Positions 1 through 11,583 of a stretch of 64,000 nt of DNA are shown here, piece by piece (positions within the stretch are counted from its first letter, which is position 1; the number at the start of each line of letters is the position of its first letter). The translations under genes were made by a program, and so were the position numbers. The notes beneath the pieces were generated by a model that saw only the letters and a list, made by a program, of their open reading frames with translations, was not told where the DNA came from and did not search any database. The stretch is taken from positions 76,985,960-77,049,959 of the forward strand of contig CM075862.1 of NCBI GenBank assembly GCA_037975125.1. Direction: 5' to 3'. This stretch comes from Latrodectus hesperus (Eukaryota; Arthropoda; Arachnida; Araneae; Theridiidae).

Positions 1-416
1 ATATAGTTAATAGTATATTTTATAAAATACAATGAATACAATGAAACAGAATACAATAAAAATGCCAAATGGAGAATAGTACATTGCAAATATTAAATGG
101 AAAACAATACATTGAAAATACCGAATGGAAAGAATTACATTGAAAATACTTGGAAGAAATATAAATAAAAATGGAATAAAGTACCAATATGGCCAGCTTC
201 GTCAGGGGTGTTGACCACATTGGCACAAATTATGGCTTTTCTGCAATGGCCCAAGACATAGGGTTAAAGAAGCCAGTACACCTCAAAGCCATACCAAAAA
301 TTCAAACCAAAGTATCAAGCCAGAATAAAAGAAGTAGAATTTCTGCATTTGGCATTTTTATTGTATTCTGTTTCATTGTATTCATTGTATTTTATAAAAT
401 ATACTATTAACTATAT
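1..416. mobile_element. Foldback-like element with 70-bp perfect inverted ends
   Basis: Bases 1-70 are the exact reverse complement of 347-416, as far as I can check by eye. The left end coincides with the window edge, so the element may continue further left. Inside, three imperfect 28-bp tandem units built on AATGG...ACATTG lie at 67-150. A less AT-rich core at about 190-310 can be read as part of a 73-codon open frame of no recognised family. No transposase motif or target duplication is visible. Perfect long arms around a short core suggest a non-autonomous inverted-repeat (foldback or MITE) element. Confidence 0.6.
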
Positions 417-515
417 TTTAATAATACTATTCTAGCTGCTTTTGCGCTAAATGTATTGCTAAGCTTAAATGTTTTTATATATTCTTGTGCTTTTCAGTTC
501 TATATCTAACTTTGC

Positions 516-520
<5 letters not shown>

Positions 521-609
<89 letters not shown>
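521..609. repeat. (AT)n microsatellite
   Basis: About 89 bp of alternating AT with one GT interruption near 569. Confidence 0.95.
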
Positions 610-611
<2 letters not shown>

Positions 612-1120
612 GAATGATTATAAAATCTTATAAAATAACAAAAATATCATACAACTTACAAATACATACATTCAATATTTGTATACAGCCTATATTTGCT
701 GATTCATTTTGATATACTTCAACCAAACACTTTAAGAACCTAAAATTTTAAAATAACCAAAACGGGGGAAAACAACCAACTTCCGAAAGAATCATTTGAA
801 ATTTTGAAGAATGAACTGAGAAAAAAATTTTCTTTGCTAATTCAAAGTTCTAAAATCCTTAAAAACTTAGAACTTAAATTTTTGTGGAATTGTCCCAAAA
901 AAACCACGAAGATTTTGATTTTTTTAAACAATTATCAACATTTATAAATAGGTACACCTCATTAGTTGGATTATTCTAACCATCTAATTGCTCTCTTAAG
1001 ATACAATTATAAGTTGTAACGAATCACATCATCAATTAAAAAAACTCAACATAATAAGCAAACAGAGGAGCAAAATAATGCAAAATTTTCTCAATCTAAA
1101 CTATCTTAATATTTGACTTT
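610..1120. other. Unannotated AT-rich stretch
   Basis: No open frame, RNA gene or repeat was recognised here. Confidence 0.6.
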
Positions 1121-1124
1121 CTGA

Positions 1125-1515
1125 ATAAAAAAAAATACTTCTGATTGGGTATTTGAACCTCAGAAGTCTGTTTAAGTCTTCGGTGCCTCCAGCCAATCGG
1201 ATGTCTCCTGAAAAAAGATCTCGCCTCTCTTTAGCGTTTGGTTGAAAAGTGCAGCTGCAGAGAGAGATTTTGCAAAGTCCTCTGCCGGTGGGTGTACTTT
1301 TAAGAAAGTAATTATGCCAGTTGAGAAGAAAAAGAACAAAGGAATTTCGATGGTTCTCCGTGGGTTCGAGAGATAATGACTCCTGGTTCGGAAAGAGCTT
1401 TTCTTTCAAAAGTAGATTCAGATCAAAAATCTGAGATTGCGTTGGAAGTGTTTTTATTTCTTTTCTTCTCGTTGAAAGAGAAAGTTCTGGAAATATTCTC
1501 ATGTAGACACTGTAT
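1125..1515 (-). repeat. Dispersed repeat G, copy 1
   Basis: On the minus strand this matches the repeats at 9908-10440, 14970-15510 and 19560-20130. The shared core reads GAAAGAAA..., then AATTACTTTCTT followed by a CACCC-like run, then ...CGATTRGC near the end. A 146-codon minus-strand open frame (1101-1541) covers it, but the other copies have no matching frame, so I treat this as non-coding repeat. Function unknown. Confidence 0.6.
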
Positions 1516-1911
1516 TGTTTTTGATAGCTGTTTAAATGCAAAATGAAGTTGATTAAAGTTTAAAGTGATGAGGTAAGATATTTTGGCCCTGTTTACGCCA
1601 AATATCTGAGATTACATGTATGTTCAAATGAATCGTTAATAAGAATTACATTAAGGAATGGGATATATTTTCATTTTAACTTGAAGAAGGTGATTAATAT
1701 TAAAACAACTCTCAAGTGTTTTAATACAGTAAAGTGAGTAACTCTTGAATTTAATTTAGATTGTTAGAATAAACCAGGAAAATTTTTGCGGTCGAAAAAA
1801 CATAAAGATGTAATTTTTGTCTACAATATAAACCTAATATCAACACTTTCTAGAAATATAAAAAAGTCTTATAGAAATAACATTAACAATTTAAGGAAAT
1901 AAGTGCTACCC
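1516..1911. other. Unannotated AT-rich stretch
   Basis: Nothing recognised. Confidence 0.6.
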
Positions 1912-2205
1912 AACTTGTCTCAGGTGCCTGGCTGCGGATAAGGAGTTACTGGGTTTGAATCCCGGTTCGTCTCTCTCTCTATCTATCCTGACTTTCCTTG
2001 TATGAATGAGGTGTGAATGGTTGCCTACCCTATAAACGGGTTCCTATGGCATGTGTATAGAGCAAAGTCGTACTTTCGCCTTCATGGTGCCCTGATTAAA
2101 GCGAAAGACGCTCCCAATCGAACCCGTTTATAGGGTAGGCATAGACAAGGCATAGCAAGCTTGGCTTGTCCAAGTGTAATTAGTAATAACAACAACACAG
2201 GGAAA
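1912..2205 (+). mobile_element. Chimeric tRNA-derived SINE (family A head, family B tail)
   Basis: Bases 1912-2072 match the head and body of SINE A at 9629 (GCGGATAAGGAG, B-box-like GGTTTGAATCC at 1952, GCCTACCCTATAAACGGG). From about 2073 the sequence switches to the tail of SINE B at 4368 (AGAGCAAA-GTCGTACTTTC, GCTCCCAAT, ending in a CAACAACA-rich tail). Inside the B tail, 2123-2141 is the exact reverse complement of 2022-2040 in the A part. SINEs are non-autonomous and use LINE enzymes; no coding capacity is expected. Confidence 0.7.
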
Positions 2206-2389
2206 TAAACTAATTTTGATAAGTTAGATTATGTTCAAATTAGCATTCAAATTTACACAATTGTAAAAATCAAAAGTATCTTGAGATAATATTCGATCTT
2301 TTATTTTTCCAACGTTCTTCCCAATTGATGAAAAAAGAATGGAGAGAATAAGGCAGAGAAGACATCGTTCTGTTACTACTATTTCTGTT

Positions 2390-2690
2390 TTGGCTTCCTA
2401 AGCCAAATTTTAAGGGAATATTATGCTTTTGGAGATATAAAACTCGTCATGAATAATTAATTAATTATTTAGGCTTCTTAAGCTGTCTTATGAATAAGTG
2501 TTTTGTTATTGGACATATGAGTCCCGAAATTAATGATTAGTTAATTGTCTGGGTTTCTTAAGCCAACTTTATATGTAAATTATAAATGTTTGAGACGCCA
2601 GTGTCTTACAAATATAATATTGGTTTTTAAAGTCGTATTTGATTCTGAATGTGTTTTGTTTTGTGATGCTTAAAAAATAAATTAAATCTA
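2390..2690 (+). repeat. Degenerate ~80-bp tandem repeat
   Basis: The marker GGCTTCTTAAGCC and its variants recurs at about 2392, 2472, 2552 and 2622, each followed by an ATTA-rich stretch and a TGTTTTG-like block. Spacing is 80, 80 and 70 bp. The units are strongly diverged, so this is an old array. Confidence 0.5.
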
Positions 2691-3139
2691 GCATCCGTAA
2701 TTTGGTTTGTGACTATTCCTCCAAAACCTAAGCAAATTGATTTACAAATGGAATGCTACTTCCCAATAGAAGCATGAAATTTACTACATCCAAAATAGCT
2801 CTCGTTTTTTTATTATTTTGGGTGTTTTTTAGTATTATGAAATCTTTTGGTTGCTAAGGTCATTTACAACAAGTACTATTTAAGCATCATTCAGTAGAGG
2901 AGTTGCAAAACAATTTCCTTCGTAGCGTGCAGATTGTGACGTCATCAAGGTTTGACATGAATTTCTCTGAGACAGTGAAGTTGGTCAGATGTGGACGAGA
3001 TGTCATGCTGAATACCAAATGCCAAGTGAACAAATAAAGTTCAGACGAATAGTACAATCCACAGCATTGAATGTTCACACATCATTGATTATAGAGATTG
3101 GCAGGGCTGTATTGCTCGGTAAAATGTGTGGCTGTCTCC
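2691..3139. other. Unannotated stretch
   Basis: Nothing recognised; the short open frames are not supported by any motif. Confidence 0.5.
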
Positions 3140-3435
3140 ACACATAACTTCACGCCGCTTCCCGTTAAAATCTGCAAAGAGCATCATCATCAGAAATTGG
3201 CAGGATGACCACATTCTTAATCGCCGAATTTCTGGAGTTTTTTTAGATGAGACGTTTGCACATTCATCTAAGACGTTCAAAGTCCTTCCACTGGTGTGGT
3301 GTGTATGTGAAGAGGATGATGACAACTAAAATGTGAGCTCATCTCCTGACCTTGGTTCAAAATTATAAGGTGCTTGGTGATGGACGAATATACTAAACCC
3401 CTTAAATTTAAGGTAAAGTCTGGGGCTTGCATGTA
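3140..3435 (+). repeat. Dispersed repeat D, copy 1 (SINE-like)
   Basis: It shares CTTCACGCCGCTTCCCGTTAA, CCACTGGTGT, a GAG(C/T)TC...CCTGACC block and a closing TAAATTTAAGGTA...GGGGCT block with the reverse complement of 48475-48785. A shorter related piece lies at 41733-41895 and another at 16121-16232. The A and B boxes are unclear, so SINE origin is only probable. Confidence 0.6.
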
Positions 3436-3828
3436 CCTCTGCGGATCTTAGCTTGGTAAAATAAGATTGGCGAAATACATGTTCACTTGTGTAAACCAAA
3501 TATAATATGACTTACAGTAGAAATGTTCATTATGTGAATGAATCTATTACCTTCTCTCACCGATTTTACTTTAAGAAAAAGGACAGTTTTATTATTTTGT
3601 GTCTTTAAATTCCATACCATATTCAATCATCCAACAATTTGGTCACAACAAATCGTCTCCCCGTCGTTTATTCACTTGTTATACAATGAAGGCTCGTGAA
3701 CAGCTGACAAATTTTGTAGTTTCAGAAATAATTCTTCTCTTTCTCCGGATCATTATGTATCATTCTCATTGCATAATTTGTTTTCTACGATATTCGAGCA
3801 GGCTGAAATATCAAACGGTGTAGTCAAT

Positions 3829-3830
<2 letters not shown>
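3436..3830. other. Unannotated stretch
   Basis: Nothing recognised. Confidence 0.5.

Positions 3831-3924
<94 letters not shown>
3831..3924. repeat. (AT)n microsatellite
   Basis: About 94 bp of uninterrupted AT dinucleotides. Confidence 0.95.
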
Positions 3925-3927
<3 letters not shown>

Positions 3928-4114
3928 TGTTCAACAGTTATAAAGTTTTCTAAGCAACTAATCAAATAAAATAGTTTTCTCACAAGCCATTCTAACCCTT
4001 AAATGGAGTAAACATTTTATCAATAAATTTATTTATCAGATGTTGCTTTCAAAATAGATAAAGATAAGAAATAATGAGACACTACATGTTTCGTTTTTTG
4101 AAATTAAGAACACT

Positions 4115-4505
4115 AAGGGCCGTTGTATCCTAGTGGTTAGGGTAATGGTCTACCAACCGGAAGGGTGGGGTTCGATTCCCAATGCCGCCAAAGACCGAGT
4201 ACATGCAATACACGTGCTGTTAAACCTGTGGTTTCGAAAGTCCTGTGGTCGGTCTTTGAGCAATTACCATGGGTTCAATGGTCTGGAGAAATATACTCCT
4301 CCTTCAGATCAGTGCCAAAATTGAGGGAGTATATTAACTGGTGCTGCCATCTATCGGAGGATTTGAAGAGCAAAAGTCGTACTTTCACATTTATGGTGCT
4401 CTGATTAAAACGAAAACGCTCCCAATTGACTTAAATTCGCATATCCAAGCCATTGCGAGCTAGGCTTGTCCTAATGTCATTAGTAGCAACAAGAACACTA
4501 AAACG
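4115..4505 (+). mobile_element. tRNA-derived SINE, family B
   Basis: It begins with a tRNA-like head: A-box-like TATCCTAGTGGTTAGG, then B box GGTTCGATTCC. The body has CATGGGTTCAATGGTC and TGCCATCTATCGGAGGA, and the tail has AGTCGTACTTTC, GCTCCCAAT and GGCTTGTCC...AACAAGAAC. The same order of blocks is seen at 8165-8475. Pol III transcription from the internal boxes is expected for such elements. Confidence 0.8.
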
Positions 4506-5565
4506 TGTCCAAACATAAGATATTTTGTATATTTATAAACATAAACCTGGTAATACTCATTAAATCTGTTATTTACATGATTGCAATTACATAATCGTTT
4601 AAAAAATAAACTAATTGATCATGAAATACAATTGTTGGTCTTGCTTCATGATATAAGTATTAAATTTCTGGTAATATATAAAATATATTTATGAAAATTT
4701 TAAATAACTTAAGAAATTGAAGAATTTTTATAAAGAAAAGTGTCTGACTAACCATTACAATTCATATTATGGATTAGAAATATTCTTACATTTTTAAGAA
4801 ACGAAAAAAAAATTTTTGTATAAATCATTATTAATAATTTATTAGATTAAATAATGCACTATATATATTTTCACAATATTATTTTTACGGTAATAAGAAA
4901 AATAGAATTTTCTTTTATTTTCATAAAATTTACTACTAGTAAAAATCAAGTAATCTTATAATTTTAAAAGAGAGAAATTTATCCATCAAAAGTTTTATAT
5001 TATTACTTTAAAATTCATCATGAAGTAAGAATTTTCAGTTCCTAAAAATTAAAAAGAAATTTAATTTTACAAACTTTTAAATTAATAATGGCACTTCAAA
5101 ATCAAAATTTAGGTTAATGCTTTGTGATTGAGGATACTCGAAAATAATCAGATAAATTGTTCAGTTTGATGAGAGGCATCTACGGATGTCAGTAATAGTT
5201 TGTGAATGTATATACACACTAAGCTTAACAGATTGAGTATCAGCGCATCAAGTTTCACGAATAATCCTATTTCAGGATTTGATATGAATTGTAATTTACT
5301 CTAACTGATTCGGAAAATTGTATATTCTGACGAAGCGCATGTCTAATGTACGAAATTTGCAAGGTATCTTAATAGCTGTATAGCGGTTATAAACACTATT
5401 TGAATAGGATTTCAAATGTAAAAGAATTTTAAAATTTAATTCTGAATTTTTGTAATCAGAATGGGTTACTTCACAAAAACGAAATATTGTTACAAAGTTT
5501 GTAAATATATTTTTTGTATTTGTCTTCAGATATTGCAGGCAGAGCCAAGCTCAAATTCGAGGACA
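4506..5565. other. Unannotated AT-rich stretch
   Basis: Very AT-rich with no sizeable open frame; nothing recognised. Confidence 0.6.
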
Positions 5566-5569
5566 AAAA

Positions 5570-6111
5570 TCGAGAGATATAGGAATCACTGGATAATCGT
5601 TAAGAATGACTTATCCAGTGATATGGCAGCTTAACAACCACTTGGCGAGATTCTTGGTGATTACTTAATGACATGGCGAAATTTTTGGCGATTGCTTAAT
5701 GAGTTGGCGAAATTTTTGGCGATTACTTGGCAACATAATTAATAACTTGGCGAGATTTGGCGAGAAATGGATAGTTTTGGAAATTTTCACCACTTTAGCT
5801 CTTATTGAGCGTGATAGCCTGGCAGCTTCCAGAATCTTGTATATAAACCTAGACTTCAACGCCAAGTAAGCTATAAATAACACCGTTCCATGGACCGAGT
5901 CAGTTGCTGAGTTTCCAGCAGCAGTGATAAGCTGGTAGGTACGAGCTGCCTGAGGTATTAGAAGACCTCTGTTTTTGGGAACTGTTTATAGTTGAATTTA
6001 CTTGTGTATAATTGTGATTCGTAACTGCTGATAACTGCTTGGAGCTTTTCCAATAAAATTCCTGTGATTGTTCAGAGTTTATTTCTTCGACTCTCAATCA
6101 ACACAAACACC
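5570..6111 (+). mobile_element. Solo-LTR-like repeat, copy 1
   Basis: It is related to the minus-strand copy at 24890-25330. Both carry repeated TTGGCGA(A/G)AT blocks upstream, then ACGCCAAGT, a TATA box (CTATAAATA at 5871), a poly(A)-signal-like AATAAA about 180 bp later, and an end like CAACACAAACACC. This order (U3, TATA, poly(A) signal, CA-rich end) fits an LTR. No internal retroelement coding region follows, so it would be a solo LTR. Element family not recognised. Confidence 0.5.
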
Positions 6112-6831
6112 GAAGCTCTGTACAAAATTGTATTTAGTTGTGTGCAGTACTAGGGGCAGAAATTCATTTGGGCTGCAGCTTCAAGTGGGAAACGTTTACT
6201 TAGCTTTCAAGCAGAGTTTGCCATTTAGAAAATAATTATATTTATATTTTAGCGTGTTTTTATTTGTGTTTTGATGATATTTATTTAATTTTGTTCAAAA
6301 GATTATTTTGAAATAAAGAGTGAAGTTCCAAAGTATTAAATTAATAAAGAGGGGTACTCTCTTAAGATTCTTTTATTTGCGAAGTTATTCAGTATACTTT
6401 TCAGCAGCATCCCAAACCACCACTGATCAGTAGAATATTGAAGGAACAGACAACACGTTCGCTATTGATGTATGAAAAGTACACAAATAATACAAAAATG
6501 CAAAAAGAAATCTTTTTTTTCTCAGAAAAGTTTACGCTTTATGAACGCAAAAACATAAGGAATTCGAAGACTTGCGTATTTTTCTTCAACTAGATGAACA
6601 ACGTATTTTTCTTCAACTATAAAACTAGATGAACATTTTAGAAAAGGTAAAAGAACCTGAAGAACCTCTGTTCTTGAAGCGAGCAGGATTCCGGTGAGGT
6701 GTAGATCATGATTTAAAGAACTTTATATACATGTGTATTGAAAAAAAATCAGAGTTATATGAAACTTAAACTAATCACAAATTTTTAATCCAAAATATTT
6801 TAATTTGCCAGAGACCAACTTTATGATTTAA

Positions 6832-6834
<3 letters not shown>
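6112..6834. other. Unannotated stretch
   Basis: Nothing recognised. Confidence 0.5.

Positions 6835-6882
<48 letters not shown>
6835..6882. repeat. (AT)n microsatellite
   Basis: 48 bp of pure AT dinucleotide. Confidence 0.95.
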
Positions 6883-6885
<3 letters not shown>

Positions 6886-8164
6886 CCATAAATAACTAAA
6901 TTGTTTTAGACGAATTTGTTGTAATTTAAAAAAATATATGTTCTTAATTTTTTTAATTATAGTTTAATTTTGAGATAAATGAAAAATTTTATTTTAAGCT
7001 TAGCATGTAAAAATGTTATAATGTGTTTAACAGATTTCCTTATTTACCTAAATTTAAAATAGATAAAATTTAAAATTCTATCAATTAATAAACTGAACGG
7101 TTAGATATGATATTCATTATCCTTTCCCATTCCTATGATTGTTTAATTTTATCGAATCATTGTTTAACCCTTTGACATATAATGATGAGTTCTGCTTGTC
7201 ATTTCATGGCCGCTGCAGATTGTGACAAGTGTTATTCGCCCTTGTCTGCCAAGAGATGGAATTTATGCATCAGTTCGATTAACAATAGATCTCAATTTGT
7301 AACTAAATATATTCCTACTCAGCTCCCATTTGTTCAGTTGAGCGAAATTATATTGTATTTCTTCAGTTGCCTCAACTTCCATTTGATTTGAATGTCAGTT
7401 AATATTTTACAATTACAAAATTCAAAATGTATTGTGAAAAAAACATATTTTTATTCCGACTATAGTTATCTCTTTATATATTTAAAAAAAAGAAAATTGA
7501 TAAATTAATTTTTTTATGTCTTAAAATATGTCCTACATTGCAAATAATATATGAAATTTTGTAAAAATGAATTCAAAACATTTTTTTCTAATGTAAATTT
7601 TCCTGGTTAATTTCCCAATTCCTCATTTCAATCTAAAAGACATTTTATGAAAAGAAATATCCATCAGTAAACTACTTTATACTAAAAAATCCCGAATTTA
7701 AAAGCTAATTTTATTTATTTATTCTAGAATTAATTTGAAAACATTTTTGAACAGTAAGTTTATTTAAATGCTTATAAAATAGCGCAACTATTAAAAAATG
7801 AGCACAAAATAATAGACGAAGCATTTATGATAATGTATTTAAGTGCTCTTGATTTCTTATAATCAAACATTTCTATGAGGCTGAAAAGAATTGAAGCAGA
7901 ATGTATTGTCTTAATTCATATCGGCTTTATTTTTTGTAACGTCGCTTAGCTGTTTTCAAATCAATTCGCCTATAATAATGTATTCTGTAATGTAATTAAT
8001 GTCTGTAATTAAAATGTGTTTCAAAGTTCTTTTATTAAAATCGAAATATCTAAATTTTTTATACACATTAACTTCCTTTGAAATAGGAATAAAGCTATTT
8101 TAAGGGCTGTAGAGAATCGGTGAGAAAAAGTATCATTTTTGTTTCTTGAGGTTGTAGATTTATA
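6883..8164. other. Unannotated AT-rich stretch
   Basis: A 69-codon open frame at 7182-7391 lies in a slightly GC-richer patch but shows no recognisable motif, so I do not call it a gene. Confidence 0.5.
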
Positions 8165-8475
8165 TCTGACTGAGACCGTGATAGCCTAGTGGTTAGGGCA
8201 TTGGCCTTCCGTTCGGAAGAACTGGGTTCAATTCCCAACGCCTGCCGCCGAGAACATGCGATCATGCTTGTTAAATCTGAGGAATTGAATGTCCTGTAGT
8301 CGATCATTGAGCATTTATCATGGGTGTAATGATCCCAAGAAAATGTCGTTCCACTCCAGATCACAATCAAAATTCAGGGATTAAATCCACTGGTGGTGTG
8401 CCATCTGTCGGAGAAGTTTTACAGCAAACTTCGTACTTTCACCGTCGTGGCACTCTGTTTAAATGAACAACACAC
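8165..8475 (+). mobile_element. tRNA-derived SINE, family B
   Basis: A near-consensus Pol III A box, TAGCCTAGTGG, is at 8182-8192 and a B box, GGTTCAATTCC, at 8225-8235. The body matches the copy at 4115 (TTATCATGGGTGTAATGATC, GCCATCTGTCGGAGAA, CGTACTTTCACC). It is about 310 bp, and its tail diverges after 8460. Confidence 0.8.
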
Positions 8476-8862
8476 CCTTCATCTATTTTTAGCACACTCT
8501 TCATGACTCTTGGACAAGCGAAACTAGGTCCAAGAGTCTCTTAATTTAATATTTAATTCTTTGATCTTTTTTACATGATGGTTAAAACATGTTTGCAGTT
8601 GTATTCGCTAACGGCAAATAATTCTTTCGTAACTATAAATAATGATCAAATGATAAGAGATATCTGACCTTACATGAAAGAAAGAAAAAGGAAGCATATA
8701 GAATTTTAATTATCTATGGTAAAATTTTGTGGTCAGTTATTAAAAACTTATTAAATTTTAAACACAAACAACAACGTTTTACATCGCAAATCTAGTTTGG
8801 CTTTTTTAATCTATTATATATAAAAAGCTGTCGTAAGGTATATATTAGGTTCTTAATATTTT
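8476..8862. other. Unannotated stretch
   Basis: Nothing recognised. Confidence 0.5.
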
Positions 8863-9162
8863 TTCCAATGGCTGGCACATAAGGGTAATTGAACCCTATG
8901 CCACAACAAGGCCAGAGAATGCTACTCATTTGTCGTTACCCAGTGGGCACCTGTGAACCAAGTCACGGAGGCGAATAGCTTTATCTGCACCATAACACTA
9001 CGAACCCGTTTATAGGGTGGGCCACATTCATACATCATCACAGTACAAAGGACACAGAATCACAGAGAGAAAATAACATTCATGCCCGGACCGGGATTCG
9101 AACCCGGGACCAACAGCTCATCGTCAGGAATGCTAACTTCTCAGCCAATCGGTTGGCGCTTC
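8863..9162 (-). mobile_element. tRNA-derived SINE, family A (long form)
   Basis: On the minus strand it starts with a tRNA-like head near 9162 and has B box GGTTCGAATCC at about 9097-9107. It then has the CCCTATAAACGGG block shared with the SINE at 9629, and a longer 3' part ending at TTTTTTCC near 8863. The copy at 48053-48352 has the same length and layout. Confidence 0.8.
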
Positions 9163-9628
9163 TTAATATGAAAACTTATCTTTACCATGCTATTTATTGA
9201 ACGAAATTGCTCTAATTGAAGAGATTAATAACTGAACTTAAATTAGTAGACATGTAATTATTAATAAACTAAGTGAATTTTTTTAACATTAAGGATGAAA
9301 ATTATCAAAAATCAGTAACTTTCCACTCAAAGTTTAGTTTGCTTGCTAAAGTCGAAGTTCACGTTAAAAAAACTGTAACTTATTAAAAATTAAAAAATTT
9401 TCCAGTTAAATATAATTAATATATAATTCAGAAACAATAAATCAGCAAAACGTAAAATAATTTTTTCATACTTAAGTGATGAAATTGATTCTTAATTTGT
9501 TAACACTCCACTTAAAGCTGTAAATTTTTTTAAATATGAAAGGAAACACAATGGAAACATTTATTATGCAATTTACTTAAAATAGTTGCCGCCCAACTTT
9601 TTAGTATTAGATATTTTTAGTATTAATG
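9163..9628. other. Unannotated AT-rich stretch
   Basis: Nothing firm. Short phrases (TTAACACTCCACTTAAAG) resemble the 5' part of repeat G and may be an old fragment of it. Confidence 0.4.
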
Positions 9629-9907
9629 TGCCGACCAAATTGTCTAGTGGTCAGTGTGTCTGACTGCGGATAAGGAGGTCCTGGGTTCGAATCCCGGTTC
9701 GGGCATGGATGTACTTTCTCTCTATACCTGTTTTTGTCCTTTCCTTGTATGAATGAGGTGTGAATGGTTGCCTACCCTATAAACGGGTCCCTATGGCATG
9801 TGTGTACTGAGGAAGTCGGACTCCACACAAAAATATCGATTCAGTTGGGAAAGTTGTGCAGCGCACTCCATATTGCCAGCCTGGCTGGCACACTACAACA
9901 ACAACTT
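9629..9907 (+). mobile_element. tRNA-derived SINE, family A
   Basis: It has a tRNA-like head of about 72 nt with A-box-like TTGTCTAGTGG and an exact B box, GGTTCGAATCC, at 9684-9694. The anticodon-arm region (TCTGACTGCGGAT) resembles tRNA-Arg, though the acceptor pairing is decayed. The body has GAATGAGGTGTGAATGGTTG and CCCTATAAACGGG; the tail ends in CTACAACAACAACTT. It is not a working tRNA gene. Confidence 0.8.
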
Positions 9908-10440
9908 AAAATAGTTAAATTAATCAGATAAATAACTGAGATTAAGTAAAGCGAATTTATCAAATCGTGAAATATTTTACTTAAATTTTGTGTTGAATTG
10001 ATCCAAAAACCATTAACACGTTACTCAAAGTTAAATCTACTTACCTTTCTTTCCAACCATCAGTCGAACAAAATGATGTATATACCAAGGTACTTTTAGA
10101 ACTTTCTTCACCTGTTTTCGAGAAAAACATGAAAGAAAAATTTCTAACACAATCCTAAAATTTCGATCGAAGCCTGTTCTTGAAAGAAATGCTGCCTAAA
10201 CGAGAAGTAATTATCTCTCGAGTCCACAGATATATTCAAAAGCTCCTCTTTTGTTCGTTTCGCTCTCTCACTCTTCCTGACATAATTACTTTCTTTAAAG
10301 CACCCCCAGTGGGGGAGTAAAAAGGCACTTTTCTAAATCTCTTATAAAACTGCACTTTGGCCCCGAATAAAAGCGGATTGAATTACTTTTCTACTGGCTA
10401 TCGATTAGCTCAAACCTCAAAGATTAAGTTGAGCCTCATC
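9908..10440 (+). repeat. Dispersed repeat G, copy 2
   Basis: It matches 14970-15510 and 19560-20130 in the same orientation, and 1125-1515 and 50060-50340 inverted. Shared blocks in order: AACT(G/A)AGATTAAGT, TTACTCAAAGTTAAAT, TTGAAAGAAATG, GTAATTATC, then about 70 bp later ATAATTACTTTCTTTAAAG, a CACCCCCAGTGG-like run, and CTATCGATTAGC. No coding frame is shared among copies. Confidence 0.65.
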
Positions 10441-11029
10441 TACTGGAAATAGTTTTTATAAAGCAAATAAACCTATGGGACCATTCGAAACTGGGACAAC
10501 CCAATATTATTTTTTATTAACCTTATTTAATTATTTGTATGACGGAATTTATTCATATAAAATATACATTTTTTTCCGTTTTAGTAAAATAAACGTTCTG
10601 AAATCTCAATCAGTTGTTATTAAAATGCAGTTAAATATGGTGCCACTGAATATGTTTTTCGTATTACAGACATTAAAAAGTTTTCACTTTTTAATTTGAA
10701 ATAAATCGAAACAACTTAAAGGAAGTGGATGTTCTTTTTGAAAACAAGATAGGGAAAATTCATGTACATAAAAGCAAATGTGTGATTCAAACTTCAAGGT
10801 CATAGGATCCATTAACAACAAGAAATCACGCATGTTATTTTCAAGCCAGTTATTGGAGAAACAGAGGATCACGATTAAATATGGTTCTACACAATTAGTA
10901 TAGGAGTGACAGAATTCCTATTACCATCCTGCGATATATTCTGACATGTATTTATTGATTGTTGTTATCCTTCTAATTCTTAGGTTTTCGCGAATCTGGT
11001 GCTTTATTTTCTAACATTTTAAATTGGTT
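10441..11029. other. Unannotated stretch
   Basis: Two short open frames (74 and 62 codons) without motifs; nothing supported. Confidence 0.5.
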
Positions 11030-11212
11030 AACGTATTTTGAGCTTGCTGGCTAACAAAGTCTATTAACTTAGCAGACTCAACCAAAATATATGTGAATTA
11101 TACGGGTGTTGGAATTACTTTGTTGGAAAATTCCGATTTCTCTGTGAATCCGATGATCAAGTTTAATGCTGCAGGATGAAATCAACATATAGTTGTTATA
11201 TGCAAGATCACT

Positions 11213-11468
11213 GGAAACTGATATCGTATAATCCAGGATACCAAATGCTTTGTTTGAGGATTTTTTGGCGGATTTTCTTATCTATCTGGCAACCTGGTTC
11301 TTATTACTTCATAGATATGGAGACCTATAAAAATTACGCAGAAGACTCTATTTTGACAACCCTAGTATTAACGCCATCGCGTGCGTCCCAATACATCGTC
11401 TTGGAAACATTTCTTCATCGCCAAAAATATTCAGAATTTGGAATCCTGGATTATACGGCATTTGTGCT
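11213..11468 (+). mobile_element. Decayed MITE, same family as 50925-51176
   Basis: It matches the MITE at 50925-51176 along its whole length (CGTATAATCCA, TGGAGACCTATAA, TTTCTTCATCGCCAAAAA, GGATTATACGGCA). Its inverted ends are damaged and no clear target duplication is seen. It interrupts a decayed satellite monomer: the landmark GCAAGATCACT before it and GACTCTC after it are adjacent in other monomers. Confidence 0.6.
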
Positions 11469-11583
11469 AAAATGACTCTCTATAGAATAGAGCTCAAATA
11501 AACATAGTCAGTAGATACGTGGACTGGGTAAGGCCTGATATTATCTTTTTAAAAATTAGACAAAGTCGATTTGTTGAGAGCGT

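Noticed and set aside
189..410. 73-codon plus-strand open frame near the left edge
   Set aside because: Its C-terminal third is encoded by the inverted end of the foldback-like element, so the frame is likely incidental.
1101..1541. 146-codon minus-strand open frame as a gene
   Set aside because: It coincides with repeat G; the other copies of the repeat have no corresponding open frame and no motif is seen.
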